Source of the DNA: Polyodon spathula
Lineage: Eukaryota > Chordata > Actinopteri > Acipenseriformes > Polyodontidae
Direction of reading: 5' to 3'
NCBI RefSeq assembly: GCF_017654505.1
Contig: NC_054555.1
Span: 960,835 to 1,024,834 of the forward strand
Length of the DNA stretch: 64,000 bases
Below the pieces are notes generated by a model that made no database searches, had not been told where the DNA came from, and saw nothing but the letters and a program-made list of their open reading frames with translations. Positions within the stretch are counted from its first letter, which is position 1; each line of letters starts with the position of its first letter. Shown here one piece after another: positions 24,976-38,884 of the stretch. The position numbers and the translations under genes are program-made.

Positions 24976-25371
24976 CCAATGAGTGACTCAGTCCTCAGAG
25001 TGCTGGGAAAAGGCAGCTCTGTAGTTGAGCCCTTTGCCCCGTGATCAGCGTGTCAAATCAATCAAACGAGCTTGAGGATCTAAAGACGGCTGGGACATCC
25101 TCTAGCCAGATTGCAAGAAAAAAAGAAATCCGCGATGGCCTCCTATTCTAGGGATGAAGTAATCCCCAGGCTTGGAGCACTATAACCCTGGAACAGGCTG
25201 CAGCAGCAGCTCGTTTCCCAGAGCACCTGTCTGACAGAATGGGAAGCACACAGTAAGCATTCTTTATGTTCATCGGGGTCAACTGCAATGATCTGAACAG
25301 TGGAGAAACTCAACTTCTTAACCCTCCTTAACACTGACTTCTTTCCAGCATATTTGCATTACTTTTTGTGA

Positions 25372-25556
25372 TTTCAATGGGATACTCTATATTACTCTGT
25401 CTAACCAATGGGATATACCACATGACCTTGTTTAACCAATGGGATACTCCACGTGACCTTGTCTAACCAATGGGATACTCCACGTGACCTTGTCTAACCA
25501 ATGGGATACTCCACGTGACCTTGTCTAACCAATGGGATACTCCACGTGACCTTTTA
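25372..25556. repeat. 31-bp minisatellite carrying CCAAT and CACGTG, about 5.5 copies
   Basis: The unit AACCAATGGGATACTCCACG then TGACCTTGTCT repeats from about 25403 with a 31-base period. Four copies contain the E-box CACGTG (25450, 25481, 25512, 25543). An earlier one has CACATG and the first is more diverged. Every full copy contains CCAAT. Whether it binds proteins is unknown. Confidence 0.92.
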
Positions 25557-28496
25557 TACCCTTTTCCTAATGCCTGTATTGTGGTCTGTTTAATATCCTG
25601 TTCTGCATGTTAGGTGTGATTCCCTCTTGTTGTTTCTGCTTAGATCAAGACTGATAAGAGGACAAGTGAGAAGTTACTGTTTTCACTGCAAGTAACCCTT
25701 TAATAAGGGCATCAGAAATGTCACCCTGTAGGATTCAGATTCACTGGGTAAGGGCAACGCTCCTGACATCTCACTCGCGATTCTCTACCCAATAGATAAT
25801 AACCTTGGAACTCATACCGCTGTGTAATGGCAGGTGATTGCTATTCTAGTTAAACACACAGATTTCAAGCTTTTTTTATTCTTTTGAGTTTGGTTTTTTG
25901 TTATGTGCTTGACAAAGCTCCCCATTATCAGCGTTGCCTCAGGTTTCCTGGGCATCATCTAATTACACATCACCGCCTGTCTGTCAAGTGCTCTGAAAAG
26001 CTTCAAGCTATTATGCCTAATTTCTGCAAATTAACTCCTGCCTCTAGGGCTCCTTCAAGTTGGAATGCAATACCTGATAACAAACAGGACGTCCCCCTCC
26101 AGCCTCTGGGCTCTATTGTGTTATCAGAGACCTGGCAGTGTGGGGTATTTTATAATCCTTTTCTATAACATTACTAATTGGTTTTTGCACAGTGCCTGTC
26201 TGGTTTCGAATAATGTAATAAAAATAAATATTAAGATGCATAGCATACATAGTAAAACTGACAGTGTCAAGCACCGTGGTCCCTCTAGTGGACTGAGGAC
26301 AATGCAGTTCCTAGCCTCCTATTCTTATCACCTTTCAAGTGTTTTGTTGCAGTTTTCACAATCTGTAAGAACCAGAATCTCTATTACATGTCTCAAACTC
26401 AATATCTAACTCAAATATTTAACAAATAAAATAACAAAACAAACAAAAAAAAAAACACGAAACACATACTGTGTGGAGATTTTAGATTTTTTTTTTGGTA
26501 AATTCTAATTAAAATTGCTAATGTTACCAAACTAGCAAAAAACTGTACTTTTTACTAGTTTTTATAATGTTTCTTTTCACACACAAACGGTGTAAACGCC
26601 TTGATAAATATGCACCATACAAACGTTTTCAGTAAATGTGGTTTACTGTCTGGTAAATACAGGATCACCCCCCAGTGACCTCTTTACCTTTCCCAAACCG
26701 TACAGGATATTGATCTGCTCCCATTTCCTTTTCCCCCTGTGGACATGCCAGGTCCAATCAGCTGACCCCGGGTTCAGAAAGCCAGTGACTCTTTAGCATT
26801 GTGAGTGGACAGTAGAGAAATACAATACAGAAGATTTATATTACAGGAAAGGCATTTACAATAAATCAGTCAGGGGCTTAAATACTGGATGCCCAAGAAG
26901 AGAACAGTTGACTCTCTTCTTTGATTTTTCTTTACGAGTTACAGTGGCTGGCAAGGAGAGATCTGGAAAGCTCTGCCAGTCCAGTGCCAACCTCCCAACT
27001 ACAGCGGCATCCATTCATATTGTTTCAATCTGTTTGTTTTGATTTTGAAATCTTTAATAAATAAAGGAATCAGAGATATTTTCCAGAGCAGAATGGCATG
27101 CAGTTTACAGTCCCCACTACGCCAAGCTACGCCTTTCCTGGAAAGTAATAGCATGGATTTTACATATGATTTCATAAATAAACAAAAAAAAACCAACAAA
27201 ACACTATTTTAACCTTGTAAGGTTGCTCAGAATTCATTATTGAATCAGCAGCACCACACTCGCTTTTTATTTTGATTGAGACCTGCCACTCTAAATCTCT
27301 TGCTGAGAAACTGTTAGAGAATACGGTAGTGGCAGGGGCAATACAGCCAGTGACAATGCTAGGGTTTAAAGAGCCGGGTACTGGGGCAGCTGGTACTGCA
27401 TGTCCTTTATCAGACTGTTCAGCAGTCCAGGCCAGGCTGGCACTGCTTTCCTCTGAGGTGTGAGAGGCCTCTTCAGCTCTCCAGTCTGCTTTTATTCGCA
27501 GGATATGAATAAAATATTTCTTCTAAACGGTCTGCTTTTCATCATTGACAGCCGTGTCCCTATAGATCTTCACAACATCTCCGTGCAGCGCTGAGAAGGG
27601 GGCCAGAAGGCTCTGAAGCAGCATGTCGCTGTCAGATTGAGATTAATAAATGTTAAATATTAATCGTTTGCATTGAATGAGAAAGCAGGGACGATGATGA
27701 TCAATAGCTGGATGTTTTCCTAACGCCTACAGTCCATCGTTATACACAGAGTCTGTATCCAACATGAGAGAATGAAAATTACAACATTCTCCATTTTTAT
27801 GATCGAATTTTGCTAGCAGTCAGGGGAACAGACACCGCTCACTGTTCCAAAAAATTACACCTTATAGAAGAACTCAAAACCGACCTCAGTAAGAATTTGC
27901 TGTTCATTTGCATTCACTTCCATCTCTTTCCCAGTCGAACAAAAAAACAAAATAAGCAGATCTGCTATTGTTCTTTGTTTGTCACATTCTTTCGTGGTTT
28001 AGCATTGCGAAGTATGACCCCCTCCTCCCCTTTCCTTTTTTAATGGGAGTGAAGCACCTGCTTGTAAAAAATGGTTTACTGTCATGCAGAAAGGACGGGG
28101 TCAGGTGATGGAAATCCATGCCTGCTTTGAAAGTCTTTGTAGATTGTTTTAGCTGTGTACTGTTAGACAAGCTGTTATGACGATCAAGACACATTTTATT
28201 AAGTTCTATGTTTTAAAGTCATTTACCGGGTAACATGCATTGGTAAAAATGCCTTTACATTTGATGAAAGTATTTTCATTGTAATACTATGAGGACAGGG
28301 TAAGTTTATTTTTAGTTGTACTGAATATCATACTGTTAAAGATGGAGGGATGGGTTGTACCATTCCTGTAATTGAAAAAACCAGCCTGACAGATTGAAAC
28401 AGATTGAATGGATCAGGACATTACATGCATGGTTGAGCATGGTGATTATTTAATTATATTGTTTTAAAAAGTAAACTGCAATCATGACAAAACAAG

Positions 28497-28517
28497 TTTT
28501 TTTTTTTTTTTTTTTTT
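28497..28517. repeat. Poly-T (T21)
   Basis: A homopolymer followed by GTTTTGTTTTG. It would be an A-rich tract on the slit3 sense strand. No retroposon body was recognised. Confidence 0.85.
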
Positions 28518-28791
28518 GTTTTGTTTTGCTGAGCTTTAACTTCAAGCAGAAGCGTTTGGGGGCCCCCCCGAATACAGTGAGACGCTATAAGCTGGGAACC
28601 TGGGAAACCTGACTGCAATCCGAGCGATGAAAAAAAGAATGAATGCTGAGCAATAATATTTACTTCGGATTGAAGAAAGAAATCATCATTTTTTAGCAGT
28701 GTACAAACCCAAATCCATTCACTGCTTTCAGTGATGTAGCAGCATGCAAAAGAAACCTATTCTAGTAGTGTTTTGGTATAGAAATCTTGGA

Positions 28792-29329
28792 CTTCTAACA
28801 GCCACACTACCTGAAAAAGAAACCATGTGACTTCCATTCAACTTACAAAACATGCATCTCATAGCCACTCTTCTAACAGCCACACTACCTGAAAAAGAAA
28901 CCATGTGACTTCCATTCAACTTACAAAACATGCATCTCATAGCCACTCTTCTAACAGCCACACTACCTGAAAAAGAAACCATGTGACTTCCATTCAACTT
29001 ACAAAACATGCATCTCATAGCCACTCTTCTAACAGCCACACTACCTGAAAAAGAAACCATGTGACTTCCATTCAACTTACAAAACATGCATCTCATAGCC
29101 ACTCTTCTAACAGCCACACTACCTGAAAAAGAAACCATGTGACTTCCATTCAACTTACAAAACATGCATCTCATAGCCACTCTTCTAACAGCCACACTAC
29201 CTGAAAAAGAAACCATGTGACTTCCATTCAACTTACAAAACATGCATCTCATAGCCACTCTTCTAACAGCCACACTACCTGAAAAAGAAACCATGTGACT
29301 TCCATTCAACTTACAAAAAATGCATCTCA
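28792..29329. repeat. 78-bp minisatellite, 7 copies, almost identical
   Basis: CTTCTAACAGCCACACTACC recurs at 28792, 28870, 28948, 29026, 29104, 29182 and 29260 with a fixed 78-base period. Inner copies look base-for-base identical, which points to very recent expansion or homogenisation. Since 78 is 3 x 26, the minus strand carries a 26-residue periodic open frame (MRCMFCKLNGSHMVSFSG...), about 214 codons with flanks. This strand is the slit3 sense strand but no splice sites or protein family support coding, so I treat it as a repeat artefact. Confidence 0.95.
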
Positions 29330-30805
29330 GTATTGAGGTGCTGTGAGTAGGGTTTAATAGTGCAGTGCACACGTTTCACTGATCAGAGACTGCTGGTCTC
29401 CTGCTAACCAGTAATGGGTGCTGAAACACAGTAATTCACACTCGAATTTCAACTTTCTACCCATCTGGTACACTGCCAAAGGAGGCTTTACAAAGCATAA
29501 CTAAAAAAAAGATGCAATCAAGTGTCTTTTTTTGCAGTAAACTGTAAACCCGTTCTCACGGGGCACAGATTTTTTGTTTTGTGATTAAAGGAATAAAAAG
29601 TAAACCGCTGAGCAAAATTAAATTAAATTAAATTAAAAAAGAAAGAAAAAAAAGGCGTGGCTGATTTAACACACAAAAAAAATGACAATACATCTGTAAA
29701 ACATTCCCTGTGGCCACTTGGCTACGCTATACAGGGACTTCAAAGGGGAACCCGTGGCGCCTGAGTAAGCTTGATGTTGAAAATATTTACACAGGCAGTC
29801 CATTTGAAGAGGCTTGCATGGGGTAACCCTTTAGGGCCCTTGCAGGTGGTGGGGATCCAGCTGTAACCTCTCCATTGCAGAGGACTTTCTCCCTTCAAGC
29901 ACATGGCTCTGCAGGGCACTGTACAGTAGCTGCAATCTTTAGGAGGCAGAAATAGCACATGTGGTCCTGAAGAGCTTGGAGGTGTCAGTCTGTCAGCTGA
30001 GTAAAGAGGCAACACTAATGCATACTGGAGAACAGGCTTTTAACAAGGAGCTTCTGTGCCTCCACTATGGCATGCCACTCAAGCACTTTTTGTCCACTTG
30101 AAGCACATGTTTGTGGGGAGAAACAGAACAGACTCAACTCAAGAGAACAAACTCTCCTGTCAAAATATCGGCTCTCTGGCTCTGGTAACTCTCTCAGACA
30201 TGGACAGCACTGCTTTAAACACTTGAAAACACAAACGAATATCCCTTTTCTCTAAACATTACTTCACTATTGTTGTTTTTTAATTTATCTTTTCAATATC
30301 AGCCTGTAAACTGCCTCGAGTTGTCCTCCCTTTGCCGTAGGATCTGTTTTGTAAGCAAGAAGGTGAAAGCTGGTTAATTCACAGTGCCTCCCAGAGCCCC
30401 AGTATAAAACACAGAGCTGACATCCACAGAGGAAAAACCTGTCCTGACAAGTGAACCCCGAAAGTGACTTCCTGTGTAGCTTACTTATTATCCTGGCATT
30501 AAGGCTTCAAATGCCTGTCCTGTGAACACGCCTTTGATTGTGACTCGTTCCCGTGCACAAACATTACACGGCTACTGGCATAATCTGATGGAACCCTGTT
30601 ATTTAATTTTTTGTCACAGTTACAGGAATGAGAAGATGGTAGGCTTTTCTCAGTCTTTTGTTAAATTCTAAATGAATGACATCAGTCCAGAGTTGACCCT
30701 TTACTGGGTCCCCCGAATGTATATCTGCTAAACAAAATCCATACAAAGTCGTTTTGCAATACTTAAGGCCCTCAGAACTGGTAAACCAAAACCTTTGAAC
30801 ACTTG

Positions 30806-30883
30806 ACCACTCTGTCTCCCAGTCCCTCAGCTCTGTCCAGCTGGCCACACTGTCTCCCAGTCCCTCAGCTCTGTCCAGCTGGC
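30806..30883 (-). repeat. Two-copy 38-bp repeat related to the 49-kb array
   Basis: Two adjacent copies of CACACTGTCTCCCAGTCCCT plus CAGCTCTGTCCAGCTGGC. Unit length and CTCCCAGTCCCTCAGCTCT match the large array at 49148-50698, but the A-box-like segment is changed to GGCCAGCTGGACAGAGC. It looks like an early or diverged two-unit stage of the same family. Confidence 0.75.
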
Positions 30884-31144
30884 TATATTTCCATCCCTGC
30901 TTGGTCTATGAGGCTTTAATGTAATGAGATATTGGAAAGTCATGAGCAACGCTTTCTATGAAAGGAACCCAATGTTCACATGTCTGCACAATGTAAATTA
31001 AAGTCTCCCCTTTTAGAAGCCTTGTGAAAAACGGGCTACTAACAATGCCTCCATCTCACACAGGGCAAGCAATAAAACAGCAGGGCAGAGCCAATTTCTC
31101 CGGGACATTAAATTACATGGCCTGCCTCTCGTCTAGTGTTTCCT

Positions 31145-31257
<113 letters not shown>

Positions 31258-31612
31258 TCATTAATTGCTGAAACTAATTCAACAGAGTGCGTTATTCATT
31301 TAGATGTGCTTAGATTTTGTCCAAACTCAACTGCTATGAATCTTCATCACCAGCTGTTTTCATGATGGTGTTTTGTGGTACAGTACCTACAGATAGGCTG
31401 TGTTGACCCAATCCCAATCCCACATTCATTCAAGCTCCAGTAAGATGAAGCATGGACACGAATGAGCTCAAAAGAACCTACACTTGATACCACATGTTCC
31501 TCGCCTACTACTTGCATGACTACATTTTAAATACCCACACTAACTAGTGAAGATTGTCAGAGACCATCTGGTAGTCCCGGACAAAATCAGACCGTTAACC
31601 TCTAGACATGTT

Positions 31613-31615
<3 letters not shown>

Positions 31616-31653
<38 letters not shown>
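31616..31653. repeat. (TA)n microsatellite
   Basis: About 19 TA units, uninterrupted. Confidence 0.93.
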
Positions 31654-31656
<3 letters not shown>

Positions 31657-34600
31657 CCAAAGGTTCATTTGTCTTTTTCTCACTGTAGTTGTTACAGTTT
31701 TAATCAGTGCCAGGACTCTCTCCATCACCTCTCTGTCTCTGTCCGACATCTTCATTTCCGCACTTGCTTGGGGCCCTCCTGCTAGGCACGCTTCTCATAA
31801 CCCTGACAGAGGGGTTTCACATCTGCACTCCAGCTGAGTCTGCGTCTCTATCTCTTCCACAGGGGGTGGGGGGCAGAGAGAGTATTGTGGGCTGTACAGG
31901 GGAACTGACGGCTCCCAGAAACCTACAAAGGGTTAGTGGCAGGAGTGCTGCAGATTGATTAGGTCAAAAGTGATCCCAGAATTACAATTAAACTAGACTA
32001 GATGGATGGAATACTAATCAAACAGTACTTTGTCATTCAATGCTGTAATATCAAATCCCTCTTCTTCAGTCAGATGTGCGTCGCCTCCTTCTAGTATTAG
32101 GTTAAGACATGTATTGAACAGCTATCACAAAATCTTTGAACAGTTTAACAATCTGTATAACTGGCAAACGCTACTTTTAAAAATGCCTTTTAGAAACACA
32201 ACAAACCCATTCGACCACCTGAACCAATCACGCAGAAGGACGAGCTGTTCAGGAGATGACACGGGACGTGTCAGAATACTGGGTCACAGTGTAATACATC
32301 TGGCACTTGAGGTTTCGAGGTCAAGTGAAACATCCATAGAGCAGAGACCAAACCTGACAGATTCTGCTTGTGAAGGTCGGGGCGACCCCCTTACTCCCAG
32401 CTGCGGCCTCCGATCAACACCACCTCCCCCGGCCTTGATCCCGTCTTGGGTTTCCCTCCCTCCAGCCTCCAGGAAGCCTTCCTGTCCCCCGAGAATCCTC
32501 CCTCCTGCCTGGGAACTCCCGCTGTCCTGACAGGGCCTTTCCACAGCCCGAGGACCCGAGAACCAGCCTGTGTGATCTCCGCCAGTGCCCTGCCCGCAGA
32601 TCAAAGGCCAGCCAGCGGCCGGCTGTGAGCTCCTTTAAAATGCAGAGGTGCCTCTTGACCTGCTGCTATTGACAAGTGTGGCTCCACCCGGGGACCAGGG
32701 GCTCAGCCGACAGTGGTGAAGCGTGAAGCCTTTCACCCCTTGGGTCGCTGCCTTAGATCCACCCGGGTTGGGGATGAGAATCAAACATTATTTCCAAGCC
32801 AGCTTAAAAGAATATATGAGGCTGAGGCTGAGCCTCCCGCCCCCCTACATACATACAGAAAGCAAACACTTAACCAAAGAAAATTCAGATGTTCAGATGT
32901 GCAGCCACCCTAGTTAATCAATTCAATGAAAATGCTGAAGATTTTTGCAAATAAAAGCAGTCTGTGAGCGGTTTTGAGAGCCTTCTTTTGTCGGCCATTG
33001 TTTTTTGTAACACCTCACAAATCAAACCACTCACTTTTTGAACCGTAACTCTGATGTAGGCACTCTCTCTGGATTAAGAAAAGGCCCCTTTGGTCGCTAA
33101 GGTTACCTCCTTGCAGTCACTGGGGTAACAGGTCTCAGCTGTTGCTAAGTGCTGGGCTCACAAAGCTGTGAGACAAGGTGTTTAGGGCAGGAAGGGGACT
33201 GGGAGAGTGGAAATGTTCACACCTGCCACTAACAGTTAACACATTTGACACTTTTCTCATAATCTTTCTCCCTAGAGCCAGATGACCCCGAGCAGCCCCC
33301 CTTGTAAACAGCAGGTGTCTTTGGCGTACACAGAATAATAATGTTTTTATTTTCCCAGACATTTTTATTTATTTTGTACTGAAGCAAAAAGCTTTATAAA
33401 GCTGACCGAAAACAAACAGTTGCAGTGGGGTCTATCCATGAGGTAGTTTGGGATCATTTAAAATGCAGTGCAACCATCTCAAAGACACAGAGTCTTTCAG
33501 CACCTTTCAGCACCTTTCATTTCCCACCACTTTACATAGACTTCTGCAGCACTTTTGCAGTGATCGTAAGACTCCATATTCACAGGGACAGTGGGACAGT
33601 TCAGGATTCTTAACTCACACTGCAATGCATCCTGGTAAACCCTGCTTCCCTTAAAGAAGACAGACAGCTACAGGTATGAGAATGCAATGCAGTGGAAGTT
33701 AAAAAACCTGACCTGTCCCACACTGTCCGGGAGTCATGTGGTCAACCTACCCGACTTCATCCACAGAGAAACAGATCAATAAATAAAATAAGATCAACAA
33801 TATTAGTAATTATAACAGCAGCACACAGAGGAGAAACACGATGAACCCTTTTTCATTTCTCATCCCTATTAAGATAAAGACACAGATGCAGAAGGAATTA
33901 GGCTGCCCCAGTCCATGTTCTGGTGATTATCTCTGAATTAATGAGCATAATGAAGAGACACTGCCACAGAGCTGATGAAATCTATTATTATTCTAATTAA
34001 AAGAGCGGCTTGCGAAGCTCTCGGCTAGCTCAGCTCTCCGTTAGGAAATACGAAGCAAAGACTGCGGGGGCGCAGGTGGGAGTGCTGTCTGCTGCAGCCA
34101 ATCTCGGCACCGTGGGTTTAATTCCTTAATGCAGGACACCGGTTAGCGCTGCGCTTTGAGTCTTGCTGACCTGGAAAGGTAATCAGCAGATCAACCTGCC
34201 ATTAATAATGCATTTCCTCGTTAAAATGTGAAGTGAGTGGGTCCCTGCAGATAAAGGATTTCTTACAGGAAAAAACTAAAACTAAAACACTGAAATGTAG
34301 AATCGCCTCTGCTGTGCGGGACAATACTGTAGTGCTGAGCTGAGATGCATTACAGGAAACGATTGTGGTCTGGTCAGTGCCTGGCTATAGGTACTGTGTA
34401 TACATGATCCACAGGCGTTTTCAAGGCTTCATCTAAAGCGATGTTGTAACATGGGCTGAAAACTGTAGTCAAACATTTAGTAACAGCTAGCGGAAGCATG
34501 TTAATGCACAGGCAAGCACAACCTGTACCCTGCACTCAATGTATTAACATACAGCAGGTCTCAGCTCCAGCACGGAGGTGGGGACTGGGGTCCCTCTAAG

Positions 34601-37600
34601 CAGTGTAATGCCTGTTTAGATAGGAATGAGAGCCCAGGAAGGTCAAGTGATTTACCCCAAAGATCCACAACGAGAACCTTAGCTGAACCGGCACAGCAAC
34701 ACTGAACTGCACCAGTGACCAGCAGGCCAAAGGTTGTGCAGCCCACTTGCACATACCCCTAGCCAGCCAGCCCCCTTACTGCTCCTGGACAGATAGTGAC
34801 TTGTTAAATGCCACAGGCAAGCAATAACTACAGGTCTCCCGGCAATAGTCAAACATGCAACAGGCCACAGCTGAGAAGTCAGGGGTCATCCAGGTGTCTC
34901 CTAGTGACATCAAAAACACTAGGTTTAACAAGTACCACCTACCCTTCAACCCCAGAGGCCATGCTGCAACGTGTCAGTCAAGTGTCACATTCAGGCACTC
35001 TCATTAAGTTGGAGAATGATTTACAACTGGGATAACTTGACAGCCCCTGCCCTACACACAAACACTCAATTAGACCTGCAGTGAGGAGACCCCCACCCTC
35101 TCCAACACATGCTTTCAGACCTTTCATACACTACCTCCACACTGGAGCCCAGCAATTTATCCACTCAGCGCCTTAAATCCACTGCTTTCCCAGGAATTCA
35201 CTGTTATTTCATTGCCAAATAACAAGGCTCTCAGCTCGCAGTGTATCTAACACAGATCGTGACTTTGTCTCGGAGCTGCTGGAACGTGAATGATCCGAAT
35301 CTCTCATTCCAGGCAGGACACGACGAGCCACCTGCACCGAGGGCCCCCCGGGGGTCAAAGAGTAAAGGGCAACGGTGAGAGTGCTTGACACCTGGCTCTC
35401 CAGCGCCATTCAAGACTTCTTTAGCACTCTTTTTATATTTCTGCTGTTACTCCTTTTTTTGATCTACCCAGTGAAAGAAATCGACAGCCTAAACAACCAA
35501 CTCACTCAAAAAAACGGCAATCGACTCTGCCTTCACCATCCTGTACACGTGCCTCAGGGGCTATTAATACCGCAGCAAACATGCCTACTGCAGCCATTCA
35601 CTAACAGGACCCATTATCTGCACACGCTGGCAGCCTCCAGCACATAATGACACTAATTACAGGCTCCTGACCGATCCTGTAATGACAACTTGTGCTTTAA
35701 AGATGGACTTTACAAAGCCGAGATACTTTGCTGATACTTAAAACGTTATTTTGGTATTATCAACATTTGACACATGATCTGGCATGCTTTCCAAACCATT
35801 AGTGCCCCCGTGTTTCCATGGCATATTGAAAGAGGGAGAAGCCGTCATCGATAAAGTAAAAGCACCACGTGTTTCAAAAGCCAGGGTCGAGGTACTAGAC
35901 AACGAACGATTCCCGCAGAATAACTGTGTCTCGGAGCCAGTGAAATAAGCACGGAGCTAACATGTTTAATTCAGAGAACCACTACAGTATTAGAGTCAGC
36001 TAATTGCATCTTTGTGACTGGGCCCAGTAGGGTAGTGTGGAGCCGGCAACATTCTTATTTAATGAGCGCTGAGTAACAGGCAGTCTTCAGGAAGGGACTG
36101 ATGTCAGACAAACAGGGCTTCTGAAGAGCAGAGTTCACGAAAGTGAAAACGCACAGCAGGGATCCCATGACTCCCCATCGCTACACAAAGAGCAGCTTGT
36201 TATTATTATTGCTGGCTACAGACAGTTAGGCTACTCCAGTCTATAAGCGGTTAAAAGGAAGTAAACAAGGCAGGATTCGGAACAAACAAGGGTTTCTGGC
36301 TGTTGCACAGCACACCTCTGCAAAGTCATCAAGCCAGCTTCAGCACAAACAAGAGAGACGTCTCTAACACAGCGCGACACAAAACTATTCACACAACAGC
36401 AAGCAGCAGCGTGACTCAATAGCTTCCTGTCTGGATACAATCACAGGAACATCTGGGCTCAGCCGAGATACTCGATATAAAATGCAGCTCAACAGGATTA
36501 TGACATTGAACAAGAAACAAGTTACAGGGAGTTTTTAAGAATAGAGAAAACGCACCACCATCCAACAGTACGCATGTATTCTATAGCAGCGTCGGGGGAA
36601 GTGGCTGTACATTGTATTCTGTGATCTGCGTGTGTGTCCTGCATGTACGAGCAAATGACTCTTATTTGAATGTGTTTCTGTGGCTCCTCCATTACTCCTT
36701 TTCACAAAGCCCCTGGTATAATCAGGAACAATACCTGTGCCAAGGCTGTGTGTGTACACACAATCTTATTCTAAATGCATGGCTAAGCACACATCAAGGC
36801 TTCCAATGCAAAACAGCAGCCTATACTTGGACCACAGCCTGCCAGTATTTCGTACTCCAGAGAGCTGTCGTTACTGGGGGGAAAACATCATAAGAAAACC
36901 CCTTGTTAATTCTATCTTGCACTCACAGGCTTGTGAGGTCCCCACTGTTCAGATGCCCCAAAGAATTACATGCGTTCCAAACATACACACATGCAGACAG
37001 AGACACTTTCTGGCTCTTACAGGCTACAGGGTCAAAGATGTTTTCAATTTATTAGGAAAAAAAAAAAAAAAAAAGTCTTGCCCTTTTGTGATGCTTTCAA
37101 CAGCTGTAAGGCACTCTGTTTAGTCTTTATTGGAGTGGTTGAGTTGTGCGCTCCATAGCCAAAGTGAAGAAACTGGGCGAAGTGTACATTTCGACAAGTT
37201 GTGGATGGAATAAGAAGAAACAAGGAATCACATTTTACTACACACTGAAATTTGGTTTTGGCACAGCTTTACCCGTGCTGGATCTTTCGACTTGGGAGCT
37301 AATCCAAACCACTTCTCCTCGTCTTCAGAGATCTTTCAACCAAAGACTTCCCGGGAACCTCTGTTGAGGAGCCAGCCTCGTGGAAAATCAGTGCTCAGCA
37401 GACTCCTTCCTGCCAGGGAGAGGTCTCAGGATTACAGCAAACAACCCAATCTGTCTTTCCTCAATCACACACTCTCAACCGTTTCTAAAAGAAAGTCCCT
37501 TTCAACAAAGCACTTGATTTGGAAAGGAAGTCATTAGCAAAGGCATTGTTTTTTTGCATATCTGCCAGACCTCTAATCTTGAATGAATAAATGTGCTCTG

Positions 37601-38884
37601 AAGTGTGATCACAGACTCACTTTCCGCCCTCGCTACCAGGAACGCTCCCTGTTACAGTATAAAGGAGGCTGGGCTCTCAGTAATAAACACTCGTGGGCTT
37701 GCTTGTTTATTTCAGGGTATTCAGACACGACTGATCTACTGGGAAGACGTTTTCAAGCACTTCCTATTTTTCAGGCTGATTGGTTGCTATGAAGCCCAGG
37801 GTGGTATCCACGGTGTATTTTATGGGAAGCAATTAAAAAACAAAACAAAACAAAAAACAAAAACAAAACAGGTATAAATAAATGAATGTTTTCAGTGACC
37901 ACTGCATCCCTGCAGTGATCCTATCTCACGTAAATCTCATCCCAGATCTCGGTCCTGCGACACAGAAACTCATTCACAAAATTGCTGCATTCATTTAGAA
38001 ATACAGGAAAGAAACCCATTACATTCCAATTCAATTCAAAGTGAAATGTGATTCACATACTTGTATCACCAATTAGCTAGAACCTATCAAGTGTGAACGG
38101 CAAAGAGAAATATGCGCATGCTGATTTTGTATTTATAAGATAGAAGTGTGAATACAGCATGTTTCATAAGCAAGGAAAAAAAGGAGTGGGAATGCCAAAT
38201 CCTGCATCTGACATTCACACCCCTGAACACTCTCAGCACACACCTTGCAAAAGAACCCACGGTTACAGCTAACAAGAGTTTCATTACACTAGCTCCAGCT
38301 CTCTGGTGCTTGGCTTGGAGTGATTTGTTGAAGAACCCTATAGAGACCAGCAGTGTTGACAGAATGAGACAGCAAGCTCATACCGCTGACAGTAAGCACT
38401 CAGACAGCAGACTCCTGCAGTAACCCTAATCCTCTCATTTTGTATTTGTTTTGCTAACTTGTTATTTTGTGCTTTGAAGAAGTAACACCTCTGTGCATGC
38501 CAGGGTGGCGGTGAGACCGAGCGCTTGTCTCTCCAGTGCACAGTGCCCAGTGTCCGGTTAGATTTTCTTGCTCCTTCTGCTGCTAGGTTTTCATCCATTT
38601 AGTGGTGAATAATTTCAGAGCGAAGTGGCTTTGCACTGAGGATTACTGATGCAGCTGCTGTAGATTGTTTAGCTCTATTTTGAAGCAAGAGCAAAGGCAG
38701 ATCTTTGGAGGCATCATTATTGATTGTATAAAACCAGAATAAGAGAGAAATGATAATAACGGAACCACAACATCCTGCAGCTAGTTTGTTTCTTACTCAT
38801 TTTAAAGAGTCACAGCCGTTGTATTTCTCTTTTGAAAACCTGCCTGCACCTCTGCACCAGGGTTTGGGTCGATTGTTTTTTTTT

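Noticed and set aside
32030..32530. 166-codon plus-strand open frame
   Set aside because: It lies in a GC-rich, repeat-poor stretch but has no recognisable domain and is antisense in an intron. Its length is compatible with chance.
34060..34125. Possible tRNA-like head on the plus strand (GCGCAGGTGGG ... GGGTTTAATTCC)
   Set aside because: The A-box match is poor and there is no SINE body. It may belong to the conserved-looking block.
37610..37790. GTATAAAGGAG followed by AATAAA, reminiscent of an LTR promoter/poly-A pair
   Set aside because: No paired LTR, primer-binding site or gag/pol-like frame was found nearby. Both short words are common.
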